A model generated the notes under the pieces. It did no database searches, was not told the origin of the DNA, and saw only the letters and a program-made list of their open reading frames with translations. Of a DNA stretch of 64,000 nt, positions 49,817-58,256 are shown one piece after another (the stretch's first letter is position 1; each line of letters starts with the position of its first letter). Origin of the DNA: Streptomyces fulvorobeus. GTDB lineage: Bacteria > Actinomycetota > Actinomycetes > Streptomycetales > Streptomycetaceae. The translations under genes and the position numbers were made by a program. The stretch spans positions 4,588,001 through 4,652,000 of the forward strand of contig NZ_BLWC01000001.1 in the NCBI RefSeq assembly GCF_013167895.1, read 5' to 3'.

Positions 49817-50790
49817 ATGGACGACAACGACGACAACGAGCAGCGGTACGACGTGGTGGTGGTGGGCGGCGGATCGGCCGGCCTGAGCGGCGCGGTGGCC
49901 CTGTCCCGGGCGAGGCGCTCGGTGCTGGTGATCGACGCCGGCCGGCCGCGCAACGCGCCCGCGGCCCACGTGCACAACTACCTGGCCCGCGAGGGCACCG
50001 CCCCTTCGGAGCTCCTGGCCGCCGGGCGCGCGGAGGCGGCCGGGTACGGCGCCGAGATCACCGAGGGCGCCGTGGCGTCCGCGGAGAGGCTCCCGGGCGG
50101 GAAGGGGTTCCGCGTCGTACGGGAGGACGGGGCCGCCGTGGTGGCCCGCCGGCTGCTGGTGACCACCGGCCTGGTCGACGAGCTCCCCCGGTGCCGGGCC
50201 TGGCCGATCGGTGGGGCCGCGAGGTGCTGCACTGCCCGTACTGCCACGGCTGGGAGGTCAGGGACCGCCCGCTCGGCATCCTGGGCGTCAGCCCCATGGC
50301 CGCGCACCAGGCACTGATGTGGCGGCAGTGGAGCGAGGACGTCACGCTCTTCCGCCACACCGGACCGGAACCGAGCGACGAGGAGTACGAACAGCTCGCC
50401 GCCCGGGGCGTCGCCGTCGTGGACGGTGAGGTGACAGGTCTTGAGGTGGCGGACGGCCGGCTCACCGGGGTCCGGCTGGCCGGCGGGCGGGTCGTCGCCC
50501 GGGAGGCGGTGGTCGTCCAGCCCCGCTTCACCGCGCGTTCCGGGGTGCTGGAGAGCCTGGGTCTCGCGGCGACGGAGCAGGAGATGGGCGGACACGTGGT
50601 CGGCACCTGCATCGCGGCCGACCCGACCGGGGCGACCGAGGTCCCCGGCGTCTGGGTGGCCGGAAACGTCGCCGGTCTGACCGAGCAGGTCATCGGCGCG
50701 GCGAGCGCGGGGCTGAAGGCCGGTGCGGCGATCAACGCGGACCTGATCGGTGAGGACGTCCGCGACGCGGTGGCCGCGTACCGGGGGTGA
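49817..50790 (+). CDS. Thioredoxin-reductase-like FAD/NAD(P) oxidoreductase, frameshifted
   Basis: Read with one added base this is ~324 residues. It has an FAD motif (VVVVGGGSAGLSGAVALSRA), a redox CPYC in VLHCPYCHGWEVRD, an NADP region (LGILGVSPMAAHQALMWRQW) and a C-terminal FAD segment (GVWVAGNVAGLTEQVIGAAS). The start frame runs out of family similarity after VDELP. Adding a C to the run at 50185-50189 restores DELPPVPGLADRWGREVLHC. The ATG at 49817 has GGAGGTG six bases upstream (ATG 49802 is less well placed). Family members reduce thioredoxin-like disulfides or serve as flavin disulfide reductases; the partner is unknown. Confidence 0.8.
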
Positions 50791-50799
50791 AGGCGAGAA

Positions 50800-50858
50800 C
50801 GCCGGGCGCCCGCCTCGCTCCCCAGCCGCAGGCGGGGAGTGGAGGCGGGCGCCCGGCG
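50800..50858. terminator. Bidirectional terminator between convergent genes
   Basis: CGCCGGGCGCCCGCCTC (50800-50816) pairs perfectly with 50842-50858. An inner CTCCCC/GGGGAG helix makes a long stem. It serves the flavin reductase gene and the opposing YceI gene, whose stop is 17 bases away. Confidence 0.8.
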
Positions 50859-50875
50859 TACGCGCGTGCCGCGGG

Positions 50876-51493
50876 TCAGACCTGCGGGGCGGACTTGATC
50901 GCGGAGATGTCGAAGCTCAGTCTGACCTTGTCGCTGACCATCACGCCGCCGGTCTCCAGCGCCGCGTTCCAGGTCAGGCCCCAGTCCGAGCGCAGGATGT
51001 CCGCGGTGCCCTCGAAGCCGACGCGCTCGTTGCCGTAGACGTCGGTGGCGGAGCCGTTGAACTCCAGGTCGATGGAGAGCGGACGCGTGACGTCCTTGAT
51101 GGTGAGGTCGCCGGTGACGCGGTACGAGTCGCCGCCGAGCTGCTCGGCGCTCGTGGACCGGAAGGTCATGAGCGGGAACTTCTCGGCGTCGAAGAAGTCG
51201 CCGCTGACCAGATGGCCGTCGCGGTCCGCGATGCCGGTGTCGATGCTGGCGATTCTGACGTCGATGGAGGCGCTGGAGTTCGCCGGGTCCGCGCCGTCCA
51301 GCCTGAGGCTGCCCTCGTGCTCGCCGAAGGAACCGCGCACGTTGGTGACCATGGCGTGGCGCACCGTGAATCCGATGCTGCTGTGGGCCGGGTCGATCAC
51401 GTAGTCGCCGGTCAGGGCGGCCAGTGCGGGGTCCACCGGGAGCGTGGCGGTGGTGGACGGGGCGTTGGTGTTCTTGCGGTTGAACAGAGCCAT
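50876..51493 (-). CDS. YceI-family protein
   Basis: A 205-residue YceI beta-barrel protein. It carries GDYVIDPAHSSIGFTVRHAM, SIDVRIASIDTGIADRDGHL, SGDFFDAEKFPLMTFRS and DLTIKDVTRPLSIDLEF, all family landmarks. YceI proteins bind isoprenoid or amphipathic ligands and are often induced by stress. This copy has no signal peptide (MALFNRKNTNAPSTTATLPV), so it is cytoplasmic. GGAGGAG precedes the ATG. The upstream region contains TTGAA-type repeats typical of MarR-family operators, but no regulator gene is adjacent. Confidence 0.92.
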   Translation of the reverse strand: MALFNRKNTNAPSTTATLPVDPALAALTGDYVIDPAHSSIGFTVRHAMVTNVRGSFGEHEGSLRLDGADPANSSASIDVRIASIDTGIADRDGHLVSGDFFDAEKFPLMTFRSTSAEQLGGDSYRVTGDLTIKDVTRPLSIDLEFNGSATDVYGNERVGFEGTADILRSDWGLTWNAALETGGVMVSDKVRLSFDISAIKSAPQV

Positions 51494-51533
51494 GGCTCCT
51501 CCTCGGGGGACGTGATCGAGCGGCTGCGGAGAG

Positions 51534-51587
51534 GTTGTTTAACCTTCAACGAGACTCACTGTAGAGCAATCTAGTTCAAGTTTCAAC
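51534..51587 (-). promoter_or_regulatory. AT-rich dyads upstream of YceI gene, possible MarR-type operators
   Basis: GTTGTTTAACCTTCAAC (51534-51550) is an imperfect dyad. GTTCAAGTTTCAAC (51574-51587) gives TTGAA repeats on the minus strand. Both lie 40-95 bases before the YceI start in an island of unusually low GC, as expected for a MarR/OhrR-controlled promoter. Confidence 0.4.
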
Positions 51588-51735
51588 ATCAAGGGTCCAG
51601 GCCGGTCCGGAAGTCGCCCTTCCGCCTCGGGGTATCGCGCCGCCTCTGGCGGACGCGCGTAGAACTCGGGCACTATCTGCCTGCCCGTCCAGCGTGGCCG
51701 CCGCGCTGTAATTGTCATGAGCAGGAGGAACCCCC

Positions 51736-52257
51736 GTGTCCCACCGCCCGCAGCTCCGCTCCGTACTGACCGCCCTCGCCCTCGTGCTGGGCGCCCTGTT
51801 CGCCCCCGGCATCGGTGTCGTCTCAGGCGCCACCGACGCCTTCGCCGTCACCAAGATCAGTCACTCCACCGCGGCCTCGATGTTCCGCTCGTCCAACATC
51901 ACCTGGTCCTCGTCCGGCGGCTGTTCCGACCGGAACGTCCCCACCTGCACCTCCTTCGACCAGCTCAATCTGGCCAGCGCCCAGGGTGCCCAGACCCTCA
52001 AGAGCGCCACCGGCTGCGCGCTGAACATCACCGGCGGTACGGAGACCGGGCACGCCGGCGGCACGTACTCGCACTGGAACGGCTACAAGCTCGACTTCTC
52101 CAAGTCCACCTGCCTCAACAACTACGTCCGCGGCGTCTTCACCTACATCGGTGTCCGGGGTGACGGCGCTCCCCAGTACAGGTCCGGCTCCGGCAACATC
52201 TACGCGGACGAGGGCCACCACTGGGACGTGACGTACTACAACTGCGGCGGCTGCTGA
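51736..52257 (+). CDS. Small secreted protein with possible zinc-peptidase-like (M15-type) core
   Basis: A 173-residue preprotein from GTG 51736 (AGGAGGAACCCCC upstream) with a Sec signal (VLTALALVLGALFAPGIGVV). The mature part has about six cysteines. Segments ITGGTETGHAGGTYSHWNGY, KLDFSKSTC and YADEGHHWDVTYYN have the His...Asp...HxW spacing seen in M15-type D-Ala-D-Ala peptidase-like and related fungal secreted proteins. That assignment is from pattern memory and is tentative. It stands alone between the YceI gene and the lyase, with its own terminator. Confidence 0.65.
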   Translation: MSHRPQLRSVLTALALVLGALFAPGIGVVSGATDAFAVTKISHSTAASMFRSSNITWSSSGGCSDRNVPTCTSFDQLNLASAQGAQTLKSATGCALNITGGTETGHAGGTYSHWNGYKLDFSKSTCLNNYVRGVFTYIGVRGDGAPQYRSGSGNIYADEGHHWDVTYYNCGGC

Positions 52258-52270
52258 GCCGTGCGCAGGG

Positions 52271-52298
52271 GTGGCCCCGTCCGGCGGGACGGGGCCAC
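52271..52298 (+). terminator. Terminator after the small secreted protein gene
   Basis: GTGGCCCCGTCC (52271-52282) pairs perfectly with GGACGGGGCCAC (52287-52298) around GGCG, 13 bases after the stop codon. Confidence 0.8.
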
Positions 52299-52448
52299 CG
52301 CCCTGAGCGGACCGGCGCCCCAAACCGGGGCGAGGCGGCTGCCGGACCGGTGAGTCGGTCCGGCCCGCACGCTCGTTGCAAGGCTCTCGGGCGGCGTGCT
52401 AGACCAACGGGCGACAGGGCTAAGCCACTTGCTCCGTGAGGACTCCCC

Positions 52449-54791
52449 GTGCCGCTCCTGCCCGCCGCCTGGTCCCGCCGCGCCTTCCTCGCCACCACCT
52501 CGGCCACCGCGCTCGGCGCCACCCGCGCCGGCCCCGCCCGCGCCGCGTCGGGCACCGACGCCTACGAGACGCTCAGGGCCCGCTGGGTCGGTCTCTCGCT
52601 CGGCACCGGCTTCGACCCGGCCGCCGAACCCTTCGCCTCCCGGCTCCAGGAGACCGGCCGGCTCGCCGCGGGCTTCCGGGCGACCATGGCGCCCACCGCC
52701 ACCACCCTCTGGCCCGGCCACACCTTCGACCCGCCGTCCGGCATCACCCGGAGCTACAGCCGCCTGTGGACCATGACCCAGGCGTACCTCCAGCCGGGCA
52801 CCGGTCTCACCGCCGACGACACCCTGCTCACCGACGTGGTGCGGGGGCTCGACCATCTCTCCACCACCGTCTACAACCCCTCGACGGCCCGCTACGGCAA
52901 CTGGTGGGAGTGGCAGATCGGCAGCCCGCGCCTCCTCATGGACATCCACGCCGCCCTCCACGGTGAACTCACCGAGGACCGGCGCCAGGCCGCCTGCGCC
53001 GCCGTCGACCACTTCGTCCCCGACTCCCTGCTCACCAGCTACACCGGCACGAGCACCGGCGCCAACCGGGTCGACCTCTGCCGCTCCGTCGCCCTGCGCG
53101 GCGTCATCGGCCGCAGCCCGGCCAGGATCGCGCTGGCCAGGGACGCCCTCTCACCCGTCTTCCCGTACGTGACGAAGGGCGACGGCCTCTACGCGGACGG
53201 CTCGTTCGTCCAGCACACCTGGGTCGCCTACTCGGGTACGTACGGCCAGGTCATGCTCGACGGGCTGGGCCGCCTGTTCACCCTCCTCGCCGGATCGGAC
53301 TGGGCCGTCACCGACCCGGGCCGGCAGATCATCCTGGACTCCGTGGAGAACGCCTACGTGCCGCTGATCTACAACGGCCTGATGATGGACAGCGTCAACG
53401 GACGCGCCATCAGCCGCGGTCACCTCAAAAGCGACGACCGCGGGGTCATGCGCAGCGACCACTTCCACGGCCAGGGCCTGATCGCGGCCATCCCCCTCCT
53501 CGCGGGCGGCGCCTCGGCGGCCGAGCGGCAGCGCTGGACCGCGACGGTCAAGGGCTGGATCGAGCGGGACCGTACGACTCCGCTGCTCACCGCGCCCCAG
53601 TTCGACGTCGCCGACCTGGCCCGGCTGCACACCTTCGCCGCGTCGGCCGTGCCCGCGGCCCCCGAACCCGTCGCCCACAAGCTGTTCGCCGCCATGGACC
53701 GCGCGGTGCACCGCAGACCCGGCTGGGCCGCCTGCCTCTCGATGGCGTCGGAGCGGATCGCGTACTACGAGTGCGGCAACGGCGAGAATCCGCGCGGCTG
53801 GCACACCGGGGCCGGAATGCTCTACTGGTGGCCGGGCGAGACCGGAGGCGACCAGTACACCGACTGGTTCTGGCCGACCGTCGACCTCTGCCGGCTGCCG
53901 GGAACGACCGTCTCCACCAGGCGGCTCGCCGACCGGGCGGGCGGCGAGTGGGGAGCGCCCAAACCCGCGGTGACGTGGGTCGGAGGCGCCACGGACGGCG
54001 AGTTCGCCGCGGTGGGGCAGCACCTCAGAGGGCTCGGCTCCACCATCGAAGCCCGTAAGTCGTGGTTCTGTGCGGCCGACGCCGTCGTGTGCCTCGGCGC
54101 CGGGATCACGAGCGGCGACGGAGTACCCGCGGAGACGGTCGTCGACAACCGCATGCTCGGCGAGGCGGGCACGAACGCGTTCACCGCCGAGGACCGTACC
54201 GCCCCGCGCTGGGCCCATCTGGAAGGGCACGGCGGCTGGGTCTTCCCCGGCGGGGCGGAGCTGCGCACCCTGCGCGAGGACCGCACGGGGTCCTGGAGCG
54301 ACATCAACACCTCCAGCACCACCGAGCGCCGCACCCGCCGCTACCAGACCCTCTGGCTCGACCACGGCACCGATCCGGTGGACGCCCGGTACACCTACCT
54401 GCTCATGCCGGGCGCCTCCCGCCGCACGGTCGCGGCCCGCGCGGCGGACGGCGACTGGCTGGAAGTGCTCGCCAACACCGCCACCGTCCAGGCGGTGGCG
54501 ATCGGTTCGCTGGGCGTGACGGCCGCCAACTTCTGGAAGGCGGGTACGGCGGGTCCGCTCACCGCCTCCGCCCCGGCGAGCGTGCTCGTCAGGAGGGGCC
54601 GGCGCTCCACCACGCTCTGCGTGAGCGGGCCCGACCGGACCGGCACCCCCGTGGACCTCGTGTGGAACCGGCCGGTACGGGAAGTGGTCACCTCCGCCCC
54701 CGGTATCGAGGTCCGGGCCACGGGCGGGAGACTGGTCCTGCGGGTCAGCCCCGGAGTCGCCGGCGCCACCCTCCGGTGCGAGGTCCGTTGA
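52449..54791 (+). CDS. Secreted polysaccharide lyase family 8 (hyaluronate/xanthan/chondroitin lyase type)
   Basis: A 780-residue lyase with a twin-arginine signal (SRRAFLATTSATALGA). The alpha/alpha-toroid carries the catalytic Asn in YGNWWEWQIGSPR (~155), His in GSFVQHTWVAYSGTYGQV (~255) and Tyr in the same segment (~264), plus VNGRAISR. C-terminal beta-sandwich domains follow (EDRTAPRWAHLEGHGGWVFP ... YTYLLMPGAS). These residues are the Asn/His/Tyr set of PL8, which cleaves uronate-containing polysaccharides by beta-elimination. Substrate specificity cannot be read. The GTG start follows GAGGACTCCCC. It is transcribed alone and ended by a strong terminator. Confidence 0.9.
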   Translation: MPLLPAAWSRRAFLATTSATALGATRAGPARAASGTDAYETLRARWVGLSLGTGFDPAAEPFASRLQETGRLAAGFRATMAPTATTLWPGHTFDPPSGITRSYSRLWTMTQAYLQPGTGLTADDTLLTDVVRGLDHLSTTVYNPSTARYGNWWEWQIGSPRLLMDIHAALHGELTEDRRQAACAAVDHFVPDSLLTSYTGTSTGANRVDLCRSVALRGVIGRSPARIALARDALSPVFPYVTKGDGLYADGSFVQHTWVAYSGTYGQVMLDGLGRLFTLLAGSDWAVTDPGRQIILDSVENAYVPLIYNGLMMDSVNGRAISRGHLKSDDRGVMRSDHFHGQGLIAAIPLLAGGASAAERQRWTATVKGWIERDRTTPLLTAPQFDVADLARLHTFAASAVPAAPEPVAHKLFAAMDRAVHRRPGWAACLSMASERIAYYECGNGENPRGWHTGAGMLYWWPGETGGDQYTDWFWPTVDLCRLPGTTVSTRRLADRAGGEWGAPKPAVTWVGGATDGEFAAVGQHLRGLGSTIEARKSWFCAADAVVCLGAGITSGDGVPAETVVDNRMLGEAGTNAFTAEDRTAPRWAHLEGHGGWVFPGGAELRTLREDRTGSWSDINTSSTTERRTRRYQTLWLDHGTDPVDARYTYLLMPGASRRTVAARAADGDWLEVLANTATVQAVAIGSLGVTAANFWKAGTAGPLTASAPASVLVRRGRRSTTLCVSGPDRTGTPVDLVWNRPVREVVTSAPGIEVRATGGRLVLRVSPGVAGATLRCEVR

Positions 54792-54811
54792 CGGCTGTGC
54801 CGGGAGACACA

Positions 54812-54846
54812 CCTGCCTCTTTGTCGGCCTCCGACAAAGAGGCAGG
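54812..54846 (+). terminator. Terminator after PL8 lyase gene
   Basis: A 16-bp perfect stem (CCTGCCTCTTTGTCGG at 54812-54827 with 54831-54846) closes a three-base loop, 20 bases after the lyase stop. Confidence 0.85.
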
Positions 54847-54969
54847 GCTGTGAGCTGGTGGATCGGCTGCTCCGCCGTGGGGTTCTGTCGGGGCCCACCA
54901 GGAAACCGGGCAGGAGACTGTACGGAGTCGACGGCACGATTTGTGCGGTCGGCTTCGTAGGGTCAGTAC

Positions 54970-56553
54970 ATGACCGTTGTGGACGAGACCCCGAGCGAGC
55001 CGAGCGATACGCGTGGCCGGGTGGCCGAACTGCTGGCCCTGCGTGAGCAGGCCATGCGGGGACCGAGTGACCGCGCGACCGAGGCCCAGCACGCCAAGGG
55101 CAAGCTGACCGCCCGCGAGCGCATCGCGCTGCTCCTCGACGAAGGCTCGTTCAAGGAGGTCGAGCAGCTGCGCAGGCACCGGGCGACCGGGTTCGGCCTG
55201 GAGGCGAAGAAGCCGTACACCGACGGCGTCATCACCGGCTGGGGCACCGTCGACGGCCGCACGGTCTTCGTCTACGCCCACGACTTCCGGATCTTCGGCG
55301 GAGCGCTGGGCGAGGCCCACGCCACCAAGATCCACAAGATCATGGACATGGCCATCTCGGCGGGCGCGCCGCTGGTGTCCCTGAACGACGGCGCGGGCGC
55401 CCGCATCCAGGAGGGCGTCTCCGCGCTCGCCGGATACGGCGGGATCTTCCAGCGCAACACCCGCGCCTCCGGTGTCATCCCGCAGATCAGCGTGATGCTC
55501 GGCCCGTGCGCGGGCGGCGCGGCCTACAGCCCCGCCCTCACCGACTTCGTCTTCATGGTCCGTGAGACCTCGCAGATGTTCATCACGGGCCCCGACGTCG
55601 TCAAGGCGGTCACCGGCGAGGAGATCACCCAGAACGGACTCGGCGGCGCGGACGTGCACGCCGGGACCTCGGGCGTCGCGCACTTCGCGTACGACGACGA
55701 GGAGACGTGCATCGCCGAGGTCCGCTACCTGATCGGCATGCTGCCCTCGAACAACCGCGAGAACCCGCCCACCGTGGCGAGCGACGACCCCGCCGACCGG
55801 CGCGGTGACACCCTGCTCGACCTGGTGCCGGCCGACGGCAACCGCCCCTACGACATGCACAAGGTGATCGAGGAGCTCGTCGACGACGGGGACTACCTGG
55901 AGATCCACGAGCGCTGGGCCCGCAACATCATCTGCGCGCTGGCCCGCCTGGACGGCCAGGTCGTCGGCATCGTCGCCAACCAGCCGCTGGCCATGGCGGG
56001 CGTCCTGGACATCGAGGCGTCCGAGAAGGCCGCTCGTTTCGTCCAGATGTGTGACGCGTTCAACATCCCGATCGTCACTCTGCTGGACGTACCCGGCTTC
56101 CTGCCGGGCGTCGATCAGGAGCACGGTGGGATCATCCGGCACGGCGCCAAGCTGCTCTACGCGTACTGCAACGCCACCGTGCCGAGGATCAGCCTGATCC
56201 TGCGCAAGGCTTACGGAGGCGCGTACATCGTCATGGACTCCCAGTCCATCGGAGCCGACCTCACCTACGCCTGGCCCACCAACGAGATCGCGGTGATGGG
56301 AGCCGAAGGCGCGGCCAACGTCATCTTCCGCCGCCAGATCGCGGAGGCCGAGGACTCCGAGGCCATGCGGGCCCGCATGGTCAAGGAGTACAAGGCCGAG
56401 CTCATGCACCCGTACTACGCCGCCGAGCGCGGCCTGGTCGACGACGTCATCGACCCCGCCGAGACCCGCGAGATCCTGATCGCCTCGCTCGCGATGCTCC
56501 GCAACAAGCACGCCGACCTGCCGTCCCGCAAGCACGGCAACCCGCCGCAGTAG
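54970..56553 (+). CDS. accB: Acyl-CoA carboxylase, carboxyltransferase (beta) subunit
   Basis: A 527-residue biotin-dependent carboxyltransferase with two crotonase-like halves. The N-terminal motif is KLTARERIALLLDEGSFKEV. The oxyanion segments include GAGARIQEGVSALAGYGGIF and GPCAGGAAYSPALTDF, and in the second half VDVPGFLPGVDQEHGGIIRH-type sequence and GGAYIVMDSQSIGADLTYAW. Together with a biotinylated alpha subunit (not in the window) and the epsilon subunit encoded next, it makes malonyl-, methylmalonyl- or ethylmalonyl-CoA for fatty acids and polyketides. The epsilon gene starts 63 bases downstream, matching the accB-accE pair of streptomycetes. Confidence 0.93.
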   Translation: MTVVDETPSEPSDTRGRVAELLALREQAMRGPSDRATEAQHAKGKLTARERIALLLDEGSFKEVEQLRRHRATGFGLEAKKPYTDGVITGWGTVDGRTVFVYAHDFRIFGGALGEAHATKIHKIMDMAISAGAPLVSLNDGAGARIQEGVSALAGYGGIFQRNTRASGVIPQISVMLGPCAGGAAYSPALTDFVFMVRETSQMFITGPDVVKAVTGEEITQNGLGGADVHAGTSGVAHFAYDDEETCIAEVRYLIGMLPSNNRENPPTVASDDPADRRGDTLLDLVPADGNRPYDMHKVIEELVDDGDYLEIHERWARNIICALARLDGQVVGIVANQPLAMAGVLDIEASEKAARFVQMCDAFNIPIVTLLDVPGFLPGVDQEHGGIIRHGAKLLYAYCNATVPRISLILRKAYGGAYIVMDSQSIGADLTYAWPTNEIAVMGAEGAANVIFRRQIAEAEDSEAMRARMVKEYKAELMHPYYAAERGLVDDVIDPAETREILIASLAMLRNKHADLPSRKHGNPPQ

Positions 56554-56616
56554 CGCGGCCGACGCGGGTCACCCCGCGAAAGCCCGCGCCCAGCTGCCCA
56601 GAAGACGGAGACACCC

Positions 56617-56820
56617 ATGAGCACCATGCCCGCCGAGTCCGTGCTGCGCGTCGAGAAGGGTCTCGCCGACCCCGAGGAGCTGGCGGCCATCACCGCCGTC
56701 CTGCTCGCCCGCGCGGCCTCCCGGCCCGCGGCACCCGCCCACAGGGGCCGTGAGACCGCCGGATGGCGCCGCCTGGAGCGCACCCCCGGCTTCCGTGCCC
56801 CGCACAGCTGGCAGGGCTGA
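56617..56820 (+). CDS. accE: Acyl-CoA carboxylase epsilon subunit
   Basis: A 67-residue protein (MSTMPAESVLRVEKGLADPE ... WRRLERTPGFRAPHSWQG) with the family features: an N-terminal LRVEKGLADPEELAAITAVL segment and the C-terminal APHSWQG-type end. The epsilon subunit stabilises and stimulates the alpha-beta carboxylase complex in actinomycetes. GAGACACCC precedes the ATG. It is the last gene of the accB-accE unit; the opposing conservon ends 79 bases away behind a shared hairpin. Confidence 0.9.
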   Translation: MSTMPAESVLRVEKGLADPEELAAITAVLLARAASRPAAPAHRGRETAGWRRLERTPGFRAPHSWQG

Positions 56821-56844
56821 GCACCGCCCCCGTCCCCACGGCGC

Positions 56845-56886
56845 GCGGAAGGCCCCGCACTCCGACAGGAGTGCGGGGCCTTCCGC
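56845..56886. terminator. Bidirectional terminator between accE and conservon
   Basis: A 19-bp perfect stem (56845-56863 with 56868-56886) closes a GACA loop between two convergent transcription units, 24 bases after accE and 13 bases from the cvnD stop. Confidence 0.85.
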
Positions 56887-56899
56887 CGTACCGGGACCG

Positions 56900-57481
56900 T
56901 CAGCGCAGGCGCGCCATGAGCGCGTGCTCGACCAGCGTGATGAGCGCGCTCTTGGCGTCCGCGCGGTGGCGGGCGTCCGTGGTCAGGATCGGGGTGTCGG
57001 GGCCGATCTGGAGTGCTTCGCGTACTTCGTCGGGGGTGTAGGGCTGGTGTCCGTCGAAGCCGTTGAGGGCGATGACGAAGGGGAGTCCGCTGTTCTCGAA
57101 GTAGTCGACGGCGGGGAAGCAGTCGGCGAGGCGGCGGGTGTCGACGAGGACGACGGCGCCGATGGCGCCGCGTACGAGGTCGTCCCACATGAACCAGAAG
57201 CGGTCCTGTCCGGGGGTGCCGAAGAGGTACAGGATCAGGTCCTGGTCGAGGGTGATGCGGCCGAAGTCCATGGCCACCGTGGTGGTGGTCTTGTCCCCGG
57301 TGTGGGTGAGGTCGTCGATGCCCGCGGACGCGGACGTCATCACGGCTTCGGTGCGCAGCGGATTGATCTCCGAGACAGCACCGACAAACGTGGTCTTACC
57401 CACGCCGAAGCCCCCTGCCACCACGATCTTCGCCGAGGTAGTGGAGCGGGCCGCTCCGCCGCTAGAGCTTGCGAAGTCCAC
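56900..57481 (-). CDS. Conservon GTPase (CvnD-type), copy 1
   Basis: A 193-residue Ras-like/MglA-related GTPase, last gene of a four-gene conservon. G1 is GGFGVGKTTF, G3 is GTPGQDRFWFMWDDL and the G4 position reads ALNGFDG instead of NKxD, as usual in this family. It is thought to work downstream of the sensor-kinase-like, roadblock and DUF742 proteins at the membrane. The GTG start overlaps the end of the DUF742 gene by 20 bases. A 357-bp stretch (56987-57343) is identical to the second copy at 62305-62661. Confidence 0.93.
   Translation of the reverse strand: MDFASSSGGAARSTTSAKIVVAGGFGVGKTTFVGAVSEINPLRTEAVMTSASAGIDDLTHTGDKTTTTVAMDFGRITLDQDLILYLFGTPGQDRFWFMWDDLVRGAIGAVVLVDTRRLADCFPAVDYFENSGLPFVIALNGFDGHQPYTPDEVREALQIGPDTPILTTDARHRADAKSALITLVEHALMARLR
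56987..57343. repeat. 357-bp identical block shared by the two conservon GTPase genes
   Basis: By eye this block is identical base for base with 62305-62661, including all third positions, in the same orientation 5318 bp apart. Flanking parts of the same two genes differ at several sites, so the identity is local. It is best explained by recent gene conversion, or a collapsed assembly repeat. Confidence 0.8.
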
Positions 57482-58166
57482 TGAGCACCCTTTCGAGCAG
57501 TGTCACGTCTGGTTGGCCACCGGCGGCCTCGTCGCCGGCGGGCTGATGGATGGCGACGAGTCCGGCCTCGGCCAGGTCGGCCACGAGAATCCGGGCTACG
57601 CCGAGCGGGATCGAGAGGAGGGCCGAGATCTCGGCCACCGACTTGATCTCCACGCAGAGCCGGCAGATCCGCTGATGCTCGGGCAACTGCCCCTGCAGGC
57701 GCGACGGATCGGCCGTGGTGCTCACCAGTGCTTCGATGGCGAGCTGGTAACGCGGCCGGGTCCGGCCGCCTGTCATGGCGTACGGACGGACCAGCGGGTT
57801 GTGCGCCGGGGGAGCGGGCGCCGCGGCCCGCTGCGGCTGCGCGGGCTGGATACGGGGTGCGCGGGGCTGCTCGTACGGCTGCTGGGGCTGCTGCGGCCAC
57901 GAGTCCTGCTGCGGCCGGTCCGAGCCCTGCCGACGCCAGTCCGAGTCCTGCTGCGGCCAGTCCGAGTCCTGCTGGGGCCAGGCGGACCCCTGCGCACTCT
58001 GCGGCTGCTGATAGTGCTGTTGTGGCTGATAGTGCTGTTGTGACTGGTACGGCTGCTGTGCGCCCTCTCTGCCGGGAGCGGAGGGGAAGTCGAAGCGGTT
58101 GCCGTCGTGCTCACCCGGAACCCGCTGGCCACCCTCATATGGGTGTCCGTCTGTGGGTGCTGCCAC
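57462..58166 (-). CDS. Conservon DUF742 protein (CvnC-type) with Gln-rich N-terminal extension, copy 1
   Basis: A 234-residue protein. The C-terminal ~120 residues are the DUF742 domain (LVRPYAMTGGRTRPRYQLAI, LPEHQRICRLCVEIKSVAEI, ILVADLAEAGLVAIHQP, LLERVLSGLRKL), with a winged-helix-like character. The N-terminal ~110 residues are a Gln/Pro/Ser/Trp-rich low-complexity segment with repeats of WPQQDSD and QHYQ, absent from copy 2. The GTG at 58166 has GGAGGAGGAAAC immediately upstream. It overlaps the GTPase gene by 20 bases, so the two are translationally coupled. Confidence 0.88.
   Translation of the reverse strand: MAAPTDGHPYEGGQRVPGEHDGNRFDFPSAPGREGAQQPYQSQQHYQPQQHYQQPQSAQGSAWPQQDSDWPQQDSDWRRQGSDRPQQDSWPQQPQQPYEQPRAPRIQPAQPQRAAAPAPPAHNPLVRPYAMTGGRTRPRYQLAIEALVSTTADPSRLQGQLPEHQRICRLCVEIKSVAEISALLSIPLGVARILVADLAEAGLVAIHQPAGDEAAGGQPDVTLLERVLSGLRKL
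57880..58050 (-). repeat. Gln-rich tandem repeats in CvnC-type protein
   Basis: Imperfect 21-bp units encode WPQQDSD/WRRQGSD/RPQQDS, and nearby 18-bp units encode QQHYQP/QQHYQ. They form a flexible Gln/Pro spacer before the DUF742 domain. Confidence 0.7.
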
Positions 58167-58256
58167 GTTTCCTCCTCCGAATGCCGGTCGCCGATCCCAG
58201 TGGGGCCGCGCCACCGCACCTTATGGCGCGGTGGCGAGAAACGCACTGTCTGTCTA

